A program made the translations under genes and the position numbers. Source: a virus. From it: a stretch of DNA of 64,000 nt. Numbering within the stretch: the stretch's first letter is position 1; each line of letters opens with the position of its first letter. Positions 1-8,312 of this stretch are shown piece after piece. Where the stretch lies: positions 87,661-151,660 of the IMG/VR virus record IMGVR_UViG_3300032087_002150, one strand, 5' to 3'. Under the pieces are notes generated by a model, which did no database searches, was not told the DNA's origin, and worked only from the letters and a program-made list of their open reading frames with translations.

Positions 1-139
1 TTTTGTTAGGACGGTCAAGAGTCGGGTCTACCTGTAGTCCACAAATCAAATAATCACATTGGTCTTTGGCATCACGAAGCATTTGTACATGTCCAGCATG
101 CAGCAAATCAAAAGCACTACAAGTAAACCCAACTCTCAT
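1..139 (-). CDS. Nucleotidyltransferase (cytidylyltransferase-like), 3' part beyond the window
   Basis: Only the first 46 codons are inside the window. The N-terminus reads MRVGFTCSAFDLLHAGHVQM, then a helix and a second strand. The FDLLHAGH segment is the HxGH nucleotide-binding motif of the TagD/glycerol-3-phosphate cytidylyltransferase superfamily, which joins a CTP or ATP nucleotide to a phosphorylated small molecule. The start ATG overlaps the stop of the upstream dioxygenase gene (ATGA), so the two are translationally coupled. The substrate cannot be told from the fragment. By position it could belong to sugar or alcohol activation linked to DNA or surface modification, but that is inference. 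Confidence 0.8.
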   Translation of the reverse strand, partial: MRVGFTCSAFDLLHAGHVQMLRDAKDQCDYLICGLQVDPTLDRPNK

Positions 140-1560
140 CCGAAAAACTCCTCAAGCGAACCTGCTTGTTGGAAAGCATTAGGATGATATTCCATCAACA
201 TGGACTTACCACCCTTCTTTTCAAGGTATTCATACCACTCAGTCTCATCCCACATGCCAGGGGAGACACCATTCCAATACTCGCGCCATAACTTATGCTC
301 TTTGTTAAGTCGGCGGTCATCAACGTATTGTTTACGATACGACTCATACTCCCAAGAACCCAACTTATCCATATCCTCGCGGAAGTAATATACCAGAGAC
401 ATACGCATCAAGTCATCTTCACCTGAGTCGGGTGCTTCGATAGGAGTGTTGCCATGGATCACTCGCATGTTATCAACGAGTAGCAGGTCTCCTGGTCGAA
501 CGTTGATAGCAACGCGAACCTCTGGACAAACAAGATAACCACCCTTCCAGTTTCGCTTACCGTCACTGATCACAGTCAGGTTTGAGAATCCTGGGACGAG
601 CGAACCTTGGTCACGGTGGCATGCCATACGTGCATTACGATCCTTGGTGGTTGTGTTCACTGTAATCGTAGTGAAGGTTGTATCCTCGCCGATCAAGAAA
701 CGGTTGTCCAATCTATCAGCAAATGCTTTCTGCTTGCTGTATCGTTCAGGAAGCAACTCGGCGAAAGTCTTGTCGAGTTTACGAGCGAACGGATATGACT
801 TCTCAAACTTCTCACGGTTGTGGTCAACGTATGAAGTCGCCCGACCATATGGGATACGTGGGTATCGACCATAGAAACCTGCGATACCTGACCAGATAGC
901 AGTCGCATAAGAAGTATCGGAGATCATGGTATCACGAACACGCTGAGCATATATTGATGCTGCATGAATATCTGGAGAATAACCAAGACCCTTGGTCAAC
1001 TCAGAAAGTCGCACCATTAGTTTCGGAAAGAACCCATCATACTCGCCGAACTCTTTCTCAATAGCAGTCGTCAACCAAACTTCGCCTCTCGCCTGCTCAT
1101 CGTTGCTGCTTTTAGCAATCTCTTCCAACGGATCAGATCCGTCGATGCTTGGCGGTTGCCCTTTGATGTACCAATCGAGGACTCTACTTTGAAACGCAGT
1201 GACCCACTCGCGACCATATGACTTGCCTTCCCTCGGACCTGCTGCTAGACCACGATTGTTCGACTCAACTGCTGCGCCATACAACCCTTCAAGAGCACCG
1301 TCCTGTTCTTCCTGAGTAAACACACCCTTGCGGAACTTAAACGCAATACGATCCTCGTTTAGAGTATCACCTGTCAACGAGTTACTCGGAAGATAAAAAT
1401 CTGTATCTCTATCAATCAAGATGTCATAGTGTTCCTCGTCAACAAACTGACCAAGGACTTTGTCTTCAGACTCTATGAAGTTAGCAATGTATACATCTTG
1501 ACCTTCGTCACCAGTGAACCAGTCCCAAGTGTAGTTTCCGTGTTTGATTTTTTCGTTCAT
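136..1560 (-). CDS. TET/JBP-like Fe(II)/2-oxoglutarate dioxygenase (candidate DNA base hydroxylase)
   Basis: 474 residues. The C-terminal half carries a complete dioxygenase core: H315-x-D317 in CHRDQGS, then GFSNLTV, GGYLVCPEV and NVRPGDLLLVD, the distal His H369 in HGNTPI and the 2OG-binding Arg R386 in RMSLVYYFRE. The GF-NL-V, GG-LV-P, VR-GD and R-x5-Y pattern is that of phage TET/JBP enzymes, which hydroxylate thymine or 5-methylcytosine in DNA. This is far longer than the small prolyl-hydroxylase-like oxygenases common in marine phages. The N-terminal ~290 residues are not recognised. The start is set by an AGGAAC Shine-Dalgarno. A sigma70-like promoter ends only 7 nt before the ATG. Activity on DNA is inferred from family, not shown. 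Confidence 0.72.
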   Translation of the reverse strand: MNEKIKHGNYTWDWFTGDEGQDVYIANFIESEDKVLGQFVDEEHYDILIDRDTDFYLPSNSLTGDTLNEDRIAFKFRKGVFTQEEQDGALEGLYGAAVESNNRGLAAGPREGKSYGREWVTAFQSRVLDWYIKGQPPSIDGSDPLEEIAKSSNDEQARGEVWLTTAIEKEFGEYDGFFPKLMVRLSELTKGLGYSPDIHAASIYAQRVRDTMISDTSYATAIWSGIAGFYGRYPRIPYGRATSYVDHNREKFEKSYPFARKLDKTFAELLPERYSKQKAFADRLDNRFLIGEDTTFTTITVNTTTKDRNARMACHRDQGSLVPGFSNLTVISDGKRNWKGGYLVCPEVRVAINVRPGDLLLVDNMRVIHGNTPIEAPDSGEDDLMRMSLVYYFREDMDKLGSWEYESYRKQYVDDRRLNKEHKLWREYWNGVSPGMWDETEWYEYLEKKGGKSMLMEYHPNAFQQAGSLEEFFG

Positions 1561-1567
1561 AGTTCCT

Positions 1568-1596
1568 ATTCTACTAAATCACAAATCAAAAGTCAA
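1568..1596 (-). promoter_or_regulatory. Sigma70-like promoter before the TET/JBP-like gene
   Basis: On the minus strand TTGACT (1591-1596) and TAGAAT (1568-1573) are separated by exactly 17 bp. The -10 box ends 7 nt before the ATG at 1560, so the transcript would be leaderless or nearly so. The promoter overlaps the 3' end of the 56-residue gene. Confidence 0.55.
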
Positions 1597-1749
1597 TACC
1601 TGAGAATCAACCATTGTAAACTTTTGACTTTTGGTTCGTATCTCTAATCCGTTGTATTTATGTTTGATCCCGTTTTCAGTCATTTCCTTAGATAAAGAGG
1701 CGAGGTCATTGTACTTCATTGATTTCTTCTTGGGAATATATTTCTTCAT
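1579..1749 (-). CDS. Small basic hypothetical protein (56 aa)
   Basis: An open frame of 56 codons starting MKKYIPKKKSMKYNDLASLS and ending in VLTFDL. Its ATG overlaps the stop of the upstream oxygenase gene (ATGA), the same coupling used throughout this operon, which is the main support for it being real. It fills what would otherwise be a 185-nt gap. The N-terminus is lysine-rich. No domain is recognised. Its 3' end contains the promoter of the next gene. Confidence 0.6.
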   Translation of the reverse strand: MKKYIPKKKSMKYNDLASLSKEMTENGIKHKYNGLEIRTKSQKFTMVDSQVLTFDL

Positions 1750-2261
1750 TTATTATGTTTCTTTGCACCTTTAAGGTACTCATTACCACAATCAGAATGC
1801 GGTCCATTGGCATCAACGTAATGTAAGAAGGATTGGTAAACCATACCATCTGGATTAGAATCTCTCCAGTGCATCAATGGGCGGTGGTATACTACTGCGT
1901 CACCTTGTTCCATAGCATATGAACCACCATCCCAATGAAACTCCCAAGGAGATTTTTCATTGCGAAGGCAAACAGTGACACTGACTTGACAAGCAGGACG
2001 ATCGCTGTGCTTCTCTAAGGTTTCTCCTACGGAATATATTCTACAATAGTCGTAAGTTGGAATGAGTTCTAATCCAGTAATAGATTCCATCTTCTCGAGA
2101 GAATCTTCTAGTAAGTCCCAGTTTGCACCATAGATTGCCCAAGAGTTTCTACATTGACCGTCATCAAACTGCATATTTTCTTTCATGCTTTCCATTCTAT
2201 CTGCGTATTGATTCGCAGTGTCAATGTCCAAGAACCCTTTTACGACTTGCGCGAGTTTCAT
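1746..2261 (-). CDS. Fe(II)/2OG oxygenase, small phage type
   Basis: 171 residues. The metal triad is visible as H85-S-D87 and H131 (PLMHWRDSNP), within a jelly-roll that ends in QSFLHYV. This is the small prolyl-4-hydroxylase-like oxygenase common in T4-like marine phages. The usual 2OG-anchoring Arg/Lys after the distal His is not in its standard place (VYQSF); R133 in HWR may take the role. The substrate is unknown. The ATG overlaps the end of gp46 by ATGA. It lies between the recombination genes and the TET/JBP-like gene. Confidence 0.75.
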   Translation of the reverse strand: MKLAQVVKGFLDIDTANQYADRMESMKENMQFDDGQCRNSWAIYGANWDLLEDSLEKMESITGLELIPTYDYCRIYSVGETLEKHSDRPACQVSVTVCLRNEKSPWEFHWDGGSYAMEQGDAVVYHRPLMHWRDSNPDGMVYQSFLHYVDANGPHSDCGNEYLKGAKKHNK

Positions 2262-3976
2262 GCTGCTATCTTCGAGAAGTTTTTATCTTTAACGAACTCA
2301 ATCTTAGAGTCGAACTTACCCTCAAGCATTTCACCTTTGTGTGAAATGATAAACACATTGGTATCTTCGCCGAGAGTATGAATAATCTTCATTAGGTTTT
2401 CGATACCTGCTTCATCTAGCGATGAGTCGAACGTCTCATCAAGGATGAGAAGATTAGTACTGATACTGTTCTTCATCTTAGCAACCTGTCGCCAAGTAAA
2501 CAAGAGCGCCAAGTCGATACGTTGCTTCTCGCCCTCAGAGAAAGAGTCATAGGTAAACGAATCACGGTGGCGCGATCGTATAGTTTCTTGGAAACTTTCG
2601 TTAAGGTCAAAGTGAACATAGAAGTCTAGGATAGACAGATACTGATTGACGAGCTTGTTGATAACAGGCAAGTATTGTTTTACGATTTTAGTTTTGATGC
2701 CAGTATCCTTCAGCATCTCTGCTATCACACTGTTGTATGCTGCTGTATCATTTAGTTTATTTCTAGTGTCCATCAACTCATGGTATTCTTTTACTAGAAC
2801 ATCATAATCGTCGTTCGCCTTAGCAAGATCTGATTTATCATCGGACAAGTTTTCAATGTCGTACTCAGCAATCTGTATTTCCGAGTTACACTTGTTAATC
2901 AAATCTTGATGCGTTTGTATCTCGTTTCTCCATTCTTGATTCTGACTTGACCTAGACTCGCCTTCAGCAAGACGCTCGGTTACTTCTGCTGTTTCCTCTG
3001 TGATTTTAGCAAGAGATGATTGAAACTCTGTTGCTGTGACTTTTGCTTGCTCGATTTTCCCTCTTTTGAGTTGCTCGTCGATGTCTTGCTCACAGGTGGG
3101 GCAGGTCTGGTTGTTCTCATAGAATCGTGTTTCCTTGACTAATGCTTTGATTTTAGTTTTTATTTCAGTATTGGCAGATTGAAGATCGACCAAAGCAGAT
3201 CTCGCTTGAGTGAGTTCTTCTTCTAATCCTATACTGTTCCCAGAGATTTTATCAGTCAGTTCTGTGATGCTATTAATATGTGATTCTTTCTCATCCTTGT
3301 ATCGTTGGATGAGTTCTTCTTTTTCCTGTTTAGCATCATGATTGAGTTTAGAGATATCGCGAATGTATTTCTTTTGTGCTTCAGTTTTGGTTTCGTTAAT
3401 CTCAATGTCATGGTATGCTTGATTAATCTTTTCTTTCAATGCTGAGTTTCGTTCTTTCAGCAACGCATTCATCTTAGAGAACACGCCGATATCAAGTAGA
3501 TCTTCGATCACTTCCCTACGGTTGAACGCAGACAGTTGCATAAATGGAGTGAAGGAAGAAGAACCAAGTACCACTACCTGATGAAATGTTTTATGGGTCA
3601 ACTTCAGAATATTCTGCTCTAGGACTTTTTGATATTCTTTGTTGTGAGAGTTTTGATTGAGCAGAGTACCGTCAACATATATCTCAAACTTCGCAGGTTT
3701 TAATCCACGAAACACCCTGTACTTTTTAGCACCGATAGTAAACTCCACCTCTACTTCACACTTCTTATCGTTGACCGAGTTGACCAGTTGTGGTTTATTT
3801 ATGTTTCTGTGCGCTTTGCCGAACAATGCGAACGAGATAGCATCGAGCATAGTTGATTTACCCGAACCGTTTTGTCCAACAACTAATGTGTGTTTGCTCG
3901 CATCTAAACTTATATCCGTCCAGTTGTTACCAGTGGACAAAAAGTTTTTGTATCTAACCGATGTGAAATATATCAT
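2258..3976 (-). CDS. gp46: gp46 recombination endonuclease subunit (Rad50/SbcC-like)
   Basis: 572 residues. Walker A GQNGSGKS at 34-41, two long coiled-coil arms (about 170-280 and 300-400), the zinc hook CPTC at 292-295 between them, then the ABC signature FSEGEKQRIDLALLF and Walker B LLILDETFDSS near the C-terminus. With gp47 it forms the Mre11-Rad50-type nuclease that resects DNA ends for recombination-dependent replication and degrades host DNA. Length and layout match the family. It overlaps the glutaredoxin-like gene by ATGA and is in one operon with gp47. Confidence 0.96.
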   Translation of the reverse strand: MIYFTSVRYKNFLSTGNNWTDISLDASKHTLVVGQNGSGKSTMLDAISFALFGKAHRNINKPQLVNSVNDKKCEVEVEFTIGAKKYRVFRGLKPAKFEIYVDGTLLNQNSHNKEYQKVLEQNILKLTHKTFHQVVVLGSSSFTPFMQLSAFNRREVIEDLLDIGVFSKMNALLKERNSALKEKINQAYHDIEINETKTEAQKKYIRDISKLNHDAKQEKEELIQRYKDEKESHINSITELTDKISGNSIGLEEELTQARSALVDLQSANTEIKTKIKALVKETRFYENNQTCPTCEQDIDEQLKRGKIEQAKVTATEFQSSLAKITEETAEVTERLAEGESRSSQNQEWRNEIQTHQDLINKCNSEIQIAEYDIENLSDDKSDLAKANDDYDVLVKEYHELMDTRNKLNDTAAYNSVIAEMLKDTGIKTKIVKQYLPVINKLVNQYLSILDFYVHFDLNESFQETIRSRHRDSFTYDSFSEGEKQRIDLALLFTWRQVAKMKNSISTNLLILDETFDSSLDEAGIENLMKIIHTLGEDTNVFIISHKGEMLEGKFDSKIEFVKDKNFSKIAA

Positions 3977-4224
3977 AAGACAGGGAACCTTTCTATCAGA
4001 TCATAGAACCCACCAATGAGTTCATCGTCAACCCAAACAATTGGTAAGGGTTTATCACTAACCCAATATTTTGCGACTTCTTCCGGAGGATTTTTTGCCA
4101 TTCCAATATCAAACTTTAGAAACTTGTATTCTATTTCTAAAAGTCTACAGTGCATTTCGCAACGTTTTGACCAAGCACAAATATCCTCACCAAATGGGCC
4201 AGTCATGCCAACTATTACAACCAT
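3973..4224 (-). CDS. Glutaredoxin-like protein
   Basis: 83 residues with a thioredoxin-fold pattern: N-terminal strand MVVIVGMTG, an active-site-like CAWSKRC, then KFLKFDIG, the cis-proline segment LPIVWVDDELIGGF and a final helix. The active site is monothiol (CAWS) rather than CPYC, with two further Cys close by. It may reduce ribonucleotide reductase or act in redox or metal handling. The chosen ATG at 4224 overlaps the gp47 stop (TGATG); a TTG one codon upstream is the alternative. It sits between gp47 and gp46, overlapping both. Confidence 0.75.
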   Translation of the reverse strand: MVVIVGMTGPFGEDICAWSKRCEMHCRLLEIEYKFLKFDIGMAKNPPEEVAKYWVSDKPLPIVWVDDELIGGFYDLIERFPVL

Positions 4225-5285
4225 CAAGAGATTTCCATAGTTTGCGCTTCTACCATCAAGTCTGTCATTTCTTTCTTGATACGTTCTTTATCTAAGATAG
4301 TTTCAACGTTGTCAACATACTGTGATAGCAAAGTAGATGTATCTTCAACTTCAAGTCCTTCGTCGCTTACCGACTCACCAGTAAACTCATTGAAGTCCTC
4401 TTGTATTTTAAGATCATAGATATCGCGTTGCTGAATCCTGTCGATGAATCTCTCGAAAGTAAACCCATCGGTCTTATTAATCACAACAACCTTCACGAAC
4501 CTCTTGTCCAGTATGGACAAGTCCATCTCGTTGTAATCTTCCTTCTCATCATCATAGCGAATGCGATGGAAAAGTGTCAGCGGATTACGAACAGGAGTTA
4601 GTTCGCGAGTCTCAGTATCAAACACATGAAAGAACTTGTCATCATGTGCATCATTCCAAAAGAACTCCATCTGAGAACCAAGGTAATGAATGTTGCCTTG
4701 ATTAGACTTACAGTGATAATGTCCAGAGAGTACCAACTCAAACCTGCGTAGATTATCAGTAGACATACCGTGAGTACAAGGCACGCCCCGAAGCATATCA
4801 AACCCATTCAACTCAAAGTGACCGCCTACAACATCTGCCTTACAGTTTACTAGAAACTCATTTATTTCTTCCTCATTGTCTTGGCATATCCAAGGAACCA
4901 AAGCAAACTTCAACCCATCATAATCAAGGACAGTTGCTTGTTGTACAATGTTCACCTCGTTCATGTAATGACCGAGCAGTTCCTTCAATGAGTTGAGTTC
5001 GTTGGTATTCTTATAATAGGTGTCATGATTACCAGGAATGATGTCCATCGTAATCTTATCTTTACGCAACCTTTCAAGAAACACCTTACGATTACTGTTC
5101 AGTGCTTTGAAGTTAATGAACCTTCGGTGTTCGTAATAGTCACCAAGGTGCACGATATGTTTGATGTCGTTCTCTTCCAGATATGGAAAGAACACTTCGT
5201 TATAGAAGCGTTCTTGGTAATCTATAAAAATATCTGAAGAGTTCCTGATACCACAATGGGTATCGTTTAGTATGGCAAACTTCAA
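4224..5285 (-). CDS. gp47: gp47 recombination nuclease subunit (Mre11/SbcD-like)
   Basis: 353 residues with the metallophosphoesterase motifs in order: NDTHCG (D8, H10), HLGDYYEHR (D49), PGNHDTYY (N86, H87, D88), GGHFELNG and LSGHYHCK. These bind the two Mn ions of Mre11-type nucleases. The C-terminal ~90 residues are acidic and would contact gp46. It lies 2 nt downstream of gp55 and 5' of the glutaredoxin-like gene and gp46 in one coupled operon. Confidence 0.96.
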   Translation of the reverse strand: MKFAILNDTHCGIRNSSDIFIDYQERFYNEVFFPYLEENDIKHIVHLGDYYEHRRFINFKALNSNRKVFLERLRKDKITMDIIPGNHDTYYKNTNELNSLKELLGHYMNEVNIVQQATVLDYDGLKFALVPWICQDNEEEINEFLVNCKADVVGGHFELNGFDMLRGVPCTHGMSTDNLRRFELVLSGHYHCKSNQGNIHYLGSQMEFFWNDAHDDKFFHVFDTETRELTPVRNPLTLFHRIRYDDEKEDYNEMDLSILDKRFVKVVVINKTDGFTFERFIDRIQQRDIYDLKIQEDFNEFTGESVSDEGLEVEDTSTLLSQYVDNVETILDKERIKKEMTDLMVEAQTMEIS

Positions 5286-5287
5286 AA

Positions 5288-5884
5288 CTATTCCTCTAGG
5301 AATTCTGTGAGGTCTGAGTCAACTTGATATGATTTTTTACGATTAGCGACCTTGGTCACTTTCTTATACTCATCAACTGCTTTGTCTTTTTCTTTCACGT
5401 CATCAATGCGGCGACGAAGATTATCAACAAAGGACTGCACTGCTTTTGCTACTTGCGGATCTTCGTCAGGGTCAACCATAAACTCTTCGATGCCTGACTC
5501 AGCAAGGAACTTTAGTTTTACGTCTTGTTGTTTCTTTTCTTTCTTGATACGACGAATGAACGCAAACCAAGAGATCTGAGTAAAGTATCCGAATGCGTTT
5601 GGTTTACCCTTTCTAGTTGCTGCTTCAATGTTGTAGTTCCCCACAGCATTCAAACAGTTTTCAACTGCGTCCATCACCATTTCTTCACGATAGGTGTATC
5701 GGACAAAGTTTGATTTATGCGAAAGACCTTCAGCAATTTTTAGAAAGCAGCGAGCAATGTAATCGGTAACCATCGGATCGGGTTGATTCTTTTCCCTCGC
5801 CTCTCTAACGGTCTTTACATAATCTACGACTGCTTGTGAAAACTCTTTGTTATTCACATAATGTGGACGTTCGCTCGGTTTCAT
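5288..5884 (-). CDS. gp55: gp55 sigma factor for late transcription
   Basis: 198 residues. The central part (REEMVMDAVENCLNAVGNYN, KPNAFGYFTQISWFAFIRRI, KKEKKQQ) is the reduced sigma-70 region 2 typical of T4 gp55, which recognises the TATAAATA octamer. The C-terminus DLTEFLEE resembles the sliding-clamp-binding tail that couples late transcription to replication. It has its own sigma70-like promoter (5913-5941), in line with being made before late genes are switched on. Confidence 0.95.
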   Translation of the reverse strand: MKPSERPHYVNNKEFSQAVVDYVKTVREAREKNQPDPMVTDYIARCFLKIAEGLSHKSNFVRYTYREEMVMDAVENCLNAVGNYNIEAATRKGKPNAFGYFTQISWFAFIRRIKKEKKQQDVKLKFLAESGIEEFMVDPDEDPQVAKAVQSFVDNLRRRIDDVKEKDKAVDEYKKVTKVANRKKSYQVDSDLTEFLEE

Positions 5885-5912
5885 AATAACTCCAAAAAAT
5901 ACAACAAATAAT

Positions 5913-5941
5913 ATTGTACTCTAAAATGATTGAAATGTCAA
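5913..5941 (-). promoter_or_regulatory. Sigma70-like promoter before gp55
   Basis: Minus strand TTGACA (5936-5941), 17-bp spacer, TACAAT (5913-5918). The -35 box is a perfect match and overlaps the stop codon of the upstream gene. This is the clearest host-type promoter in this part of the window and would give early or middle expression of gp55, gp47, glutaredoxin and gp46. Confidence 0.75.
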
Positions 5942-6327
5942 TCTTTTGGTTTAAACGTGACTACATTGTTTTCGAGAGGAGTTTTGGGTACTGGTTCGCC
6001 GTTACCCAATGCCTCTTGAATAGTCTTACAAGAAGTTAGATACTGATCTATGAGAGAATCTGCTGGTGTGCAAAGGCAGACTACTGATATTGGGTTTACT
6101 GCGCAATGAGTTTCTAAGTTTTCAGTGTATGCAATAAACGGTTTCATCACATAATAGTTTCTTCCCTCAATAACTTCAAGGTCGTCATAATCAAGATCAT
6201 CCAGTTCGTTAACAGTTACCGCATAGTTCAACGTAAAAGAATTTTCATCTTGCTCAATCATTTGAGCAATGACGACGTCCCCTGTATTGAGAAGGAATTG
6301 CCCGATAGAAGGTCTACTGATATTCAT
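5938..6327 (-). CDS. Conserved hypothetical protein between uvsW and gp55
   Basis: 129 residues. The N-terminal half looks like a small beta-barrel (GQFLLNTGDVVIAQM, RNYYVMKPFIAYTENLE), followed by a helix (DSLIDQYLTSCKTIQEAL) and a disordered tail. Small proteins of this style sit between uvsW and gp55 in marine T4-like phages and look Sm/Hfq-like, but the function is not known. The start overlaps the uvsW stop by ATGA. Confidence 0.75.
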   Translation of the reverse strand: MNISRPSIGQFLLNTGDVVIAQMIEQDENSFTLNYAVTVNELDDLDYDDLEVIEGRNYYVMKPFIAYTENLETHCAVNPISVVCLCTPADSLIDQYLTSCKTIQEALGNGEPVPKTPLENNVVTFKPKD

Positions 6328-7787
6328 ATATGCACCTTGTGTAGTTCAAAGTCAAACTTCTCTCTATTGTAGATCTTGATCCGCTCGCCTGAGTGATTCA
6401 AAGTGAAGTTCTTTTTCGACTGCCATTGTAAGTCGTCGCAGAGATCATAGAGTTTTGTGTCTTGACCATTGTCTGCTTTTCTAAGTCCTCTACCGATTGA
6501 CTGTAGAACTTTGACTTGTGATTTAGATGGACTTGCAAAAATAATGTTATGGAGGTTCCTAATGTTAATACCAGTAGAAAAAGTGCCAAGACTTGCAACG
6601 ATGATAGCATTTTTTGATCCCTCTACGATTCCCCGTATTGATTCTCTATCCGAAACGTCAGTACCGCCATGTACATAGAAAACACTGTCAAACTTTTCTT
6701 TTATTAACTTATGGAGCACTTCACCATGCTTCTCAACAAACTGAAAGAGAACTAGAGTGTTGCCTGTTTGAGTCAATGCGAGATTGCGTATCAAATTGTT
6801 TCTAGGTTCATATCCAACAAGGAAGTCCACTTCTTCCTGATAAGTTCTCCCTACATTCATTCTACGCAGTTCTTTCGGATAGTCAAGAACTAATACATCT
6901 ATTTTTAGTTTAGCGAGAGTGCCCTGATCTTGTAGGTCGCGAGTGAAGGTCACTCTCTTGGTTGGTCCGAATAATCCCTCAAGCACAAGTTTATTCACCT
7001 GAGTTCCGTCGAGCGTTCCTGTTGTACCAAACCTATAATCTGCCTCGAGGCATTTATTCATCAGGGTTGTTAATGACTTCGCCTTAAATAAGTGACACTC
7101 GTCGCCAAACACACAACCGAACTGCTCGAACCATTCTTTGCCCAAGCGATAGACTGACTGCCAAGTTGTGATGACTACCCTCTTGTCAGTCTTTTTATCT
7201 TTGCCTGAGTATATGATATGACATTCCTCAGGAGAGTCGAATCCATAGTCCTCAAAGTCCTTGTACATCTGCTCAACCAACGATGTTGTTGGCACGACTA
7301 TTAGTACCGACTTCTCATGTTGATCAAGATACCAACGCATTAGGTTATAGATTATGAACGACTTACCAGAACCTGTCGGTGACAGCAAGAGGCAGCGTTT
7401 GCGTTCTATACCGTGTACGATAGCATCATACTGATAGTCGCGAGGAGCGAAAGGCATTCCCCACATTGCTTGAGAAGCAACTAACTTCTGATGATCCACC
7501 TTGTTAGTTGCATTGGGTAGACCGTAGGGACTGTCCTTCAACTGTATATGGTAGTGACGATCTGCTGCGAACCTACAAAGTTTCGTATACAATCCAACGT
7601 TGAGTTCACAAGTCAGCGAGTTGAACAAACGAATCTTACCGTCCCACTGTCTGCGCCGCACAGCAGGCATAAACTTAGCACCAGGAACGTTGAATGAAAA
7701 ATACTCACTCAGCTCGTGCCGAACTCCTGGTTCGCAGAGAACTGCCATCATAGAATGGTTCTGCATTTGAAGAGTGAGTGTTGCCAC
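6324..7787 (-). CDS. uvsW: UvsW RNA-DNA and DNA-DNA helicase
   Basis: 487 residues, superfamily 2 helicase. Walker A LLSPTGSGKS (134-143), motif Ia VVPTTSLVEQ, DECH box GDECHLF (229-232), motif III TGTLDG and motif VI SIGRGLRK. In T4 UvsW unwinds R-loops and branched DNA, ending origin-dependent replication and favouring recombination-dependent replication. The start appears to be GTG at 7787, overlapping the upstream stop as TAGTG. An in-frame ATG 21 nt further on is possible. Confidence 0.95.
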   Translation of the reverse strand: MATLTLQMQNHSMMAVLCEPGVRHELSEYFSFNVPGAKFMPAVRRRQWDGKIRLFNSLTCELNVGLYTKLCRFAADRHYHIQLKDSPYGLPNATNKVDHQKLVASQAMWGMPFAPRDYQYDAIVHGIERKRCLLLSPTGSGKSFIIYNLMRWYLDQHEKSVLIVVPTTSLVEQMYKDFEDYGFDSPEECHIIYSGKDKKTDKRVVITTWQSVYRLGKEWFEQFGCVFGDECHLFKAKSLTTLMNKCLEADYRFGTTGTLDGTQVNKLVLEGLFGPTKRVTFTRDLQDQGTLAKLKIDVLVLDYPKELRRMNVGRTYQEEVDFLVGYEPRNNLIRNLALTQTGNTLVLFQFVEKHGEVLHKLIKEKFDSVFYVHGGTDVSDRESIRGIVEGSKNAIIVASLGTFSTGINIRNLHNIIFASPSKSQVKVLQSIGRGLRKADNGQDTKLYDLCDDLQWQSKKNFTLNHSGERIKIYNREKFDFELHKVHI

Positions 7788-7966
7788 TAGATACCGTAGA
7801 TGTCTTTTCTAAAATCTTCACTTTTACCAAACTGCGCTGCTGCTTCTTCTTTCGCTTTCGCTAGAACGATAGGCGAGTTTGGCTTACGTTTCGCTCGATA
7901 AGAACCATGCGAACTTAACTTTGCTCTCTTTCTAACTTTCAGACTGACTTTCATCGTCTTCGACAT
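7787..7966 (-). CDS. Small basic conserved hypothetical protein
   Basis: About 59 residues from MSKTMKVSLKVRKRAKLSSH to the end FRKDIYGI, strongly basic in its first half. I choose the ATG at 7966, preceded by GGAAG, so it overlaps the 3' end of the upstream gene by 35 nt. ATGs at 7984 and 7954 are alternatives. It could bind nucleic acid by charge. Its place between uvsY-linked genes and uvsW suggests a recombination role, but no family is recognised with certainty. Confidence 0.65.
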   Translation of the reverse strand: MSKTMKVSLKVRKRAKLSSHGSYRAKRKPNSPIVLAKAKEEAAAQFGKSEDFRKDIYGI

Positions 7967-8312
7967 ATCGCTTCCACACTCCATCTGTTGTCAATTTAAA
8001 ACATGCTATAAAAAAATCAGGGCGAGTGTTACTCGTCCATTCTTCAGGGGCAATCATACTCATAACATCTTGCCCTTTATTATTGTACAGATAATACTTC
8101 TTCCCAATGATGGGAGTAACGCCGATAGCAGCATTCTCCACACGTGTAGTATCTTGTACCAGTTTCACAAGAGCATCATACTCCTCTTGTAACTTTTCTA
8201 TCCTGCCTTCTATATATTGGTTTCCCTTCAGTGGGTTGCCATGGTCAACGATAGCAGGAAAAGAAGGTGTCGTACCATAAGCGAGCAGAGATTTTTTATC
8301 CCCCTGACTCAA
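7932..8312 (-). CDS. DUF2452-like conserved phage protein, TTG start
   Basis: 126 residues. The features KKSLLAYGTTP, a helix IEKLQEEYDALVKLVQDT, GKKYYLYNNKGQDVMSMIAPEEW and the final KLTTDGVWKRY match a small conserved protein found next to uvsY in marine T4-like phages (DUF2452 type). The only start in frame after the upstream TAG is TTG at 8312, with AGAGG about 9 nt before it, so a TTG start is likely. It overlaps the 3' end of uvsY by 17 nt. Function unknown. Confidence 0.65.
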   Translation of the reverse strand: MSQGDKKSLLAYGTTPSFPAIVDHGNPLKGNQYIEGRIEKLQEEYDALVKLVQDTTRVENAAIGVTPIIGKKYYLYNNKGQDVMSMIAPEEWTSNTRPDFFIACFKLTTDGVWKRYVEDDESQSES

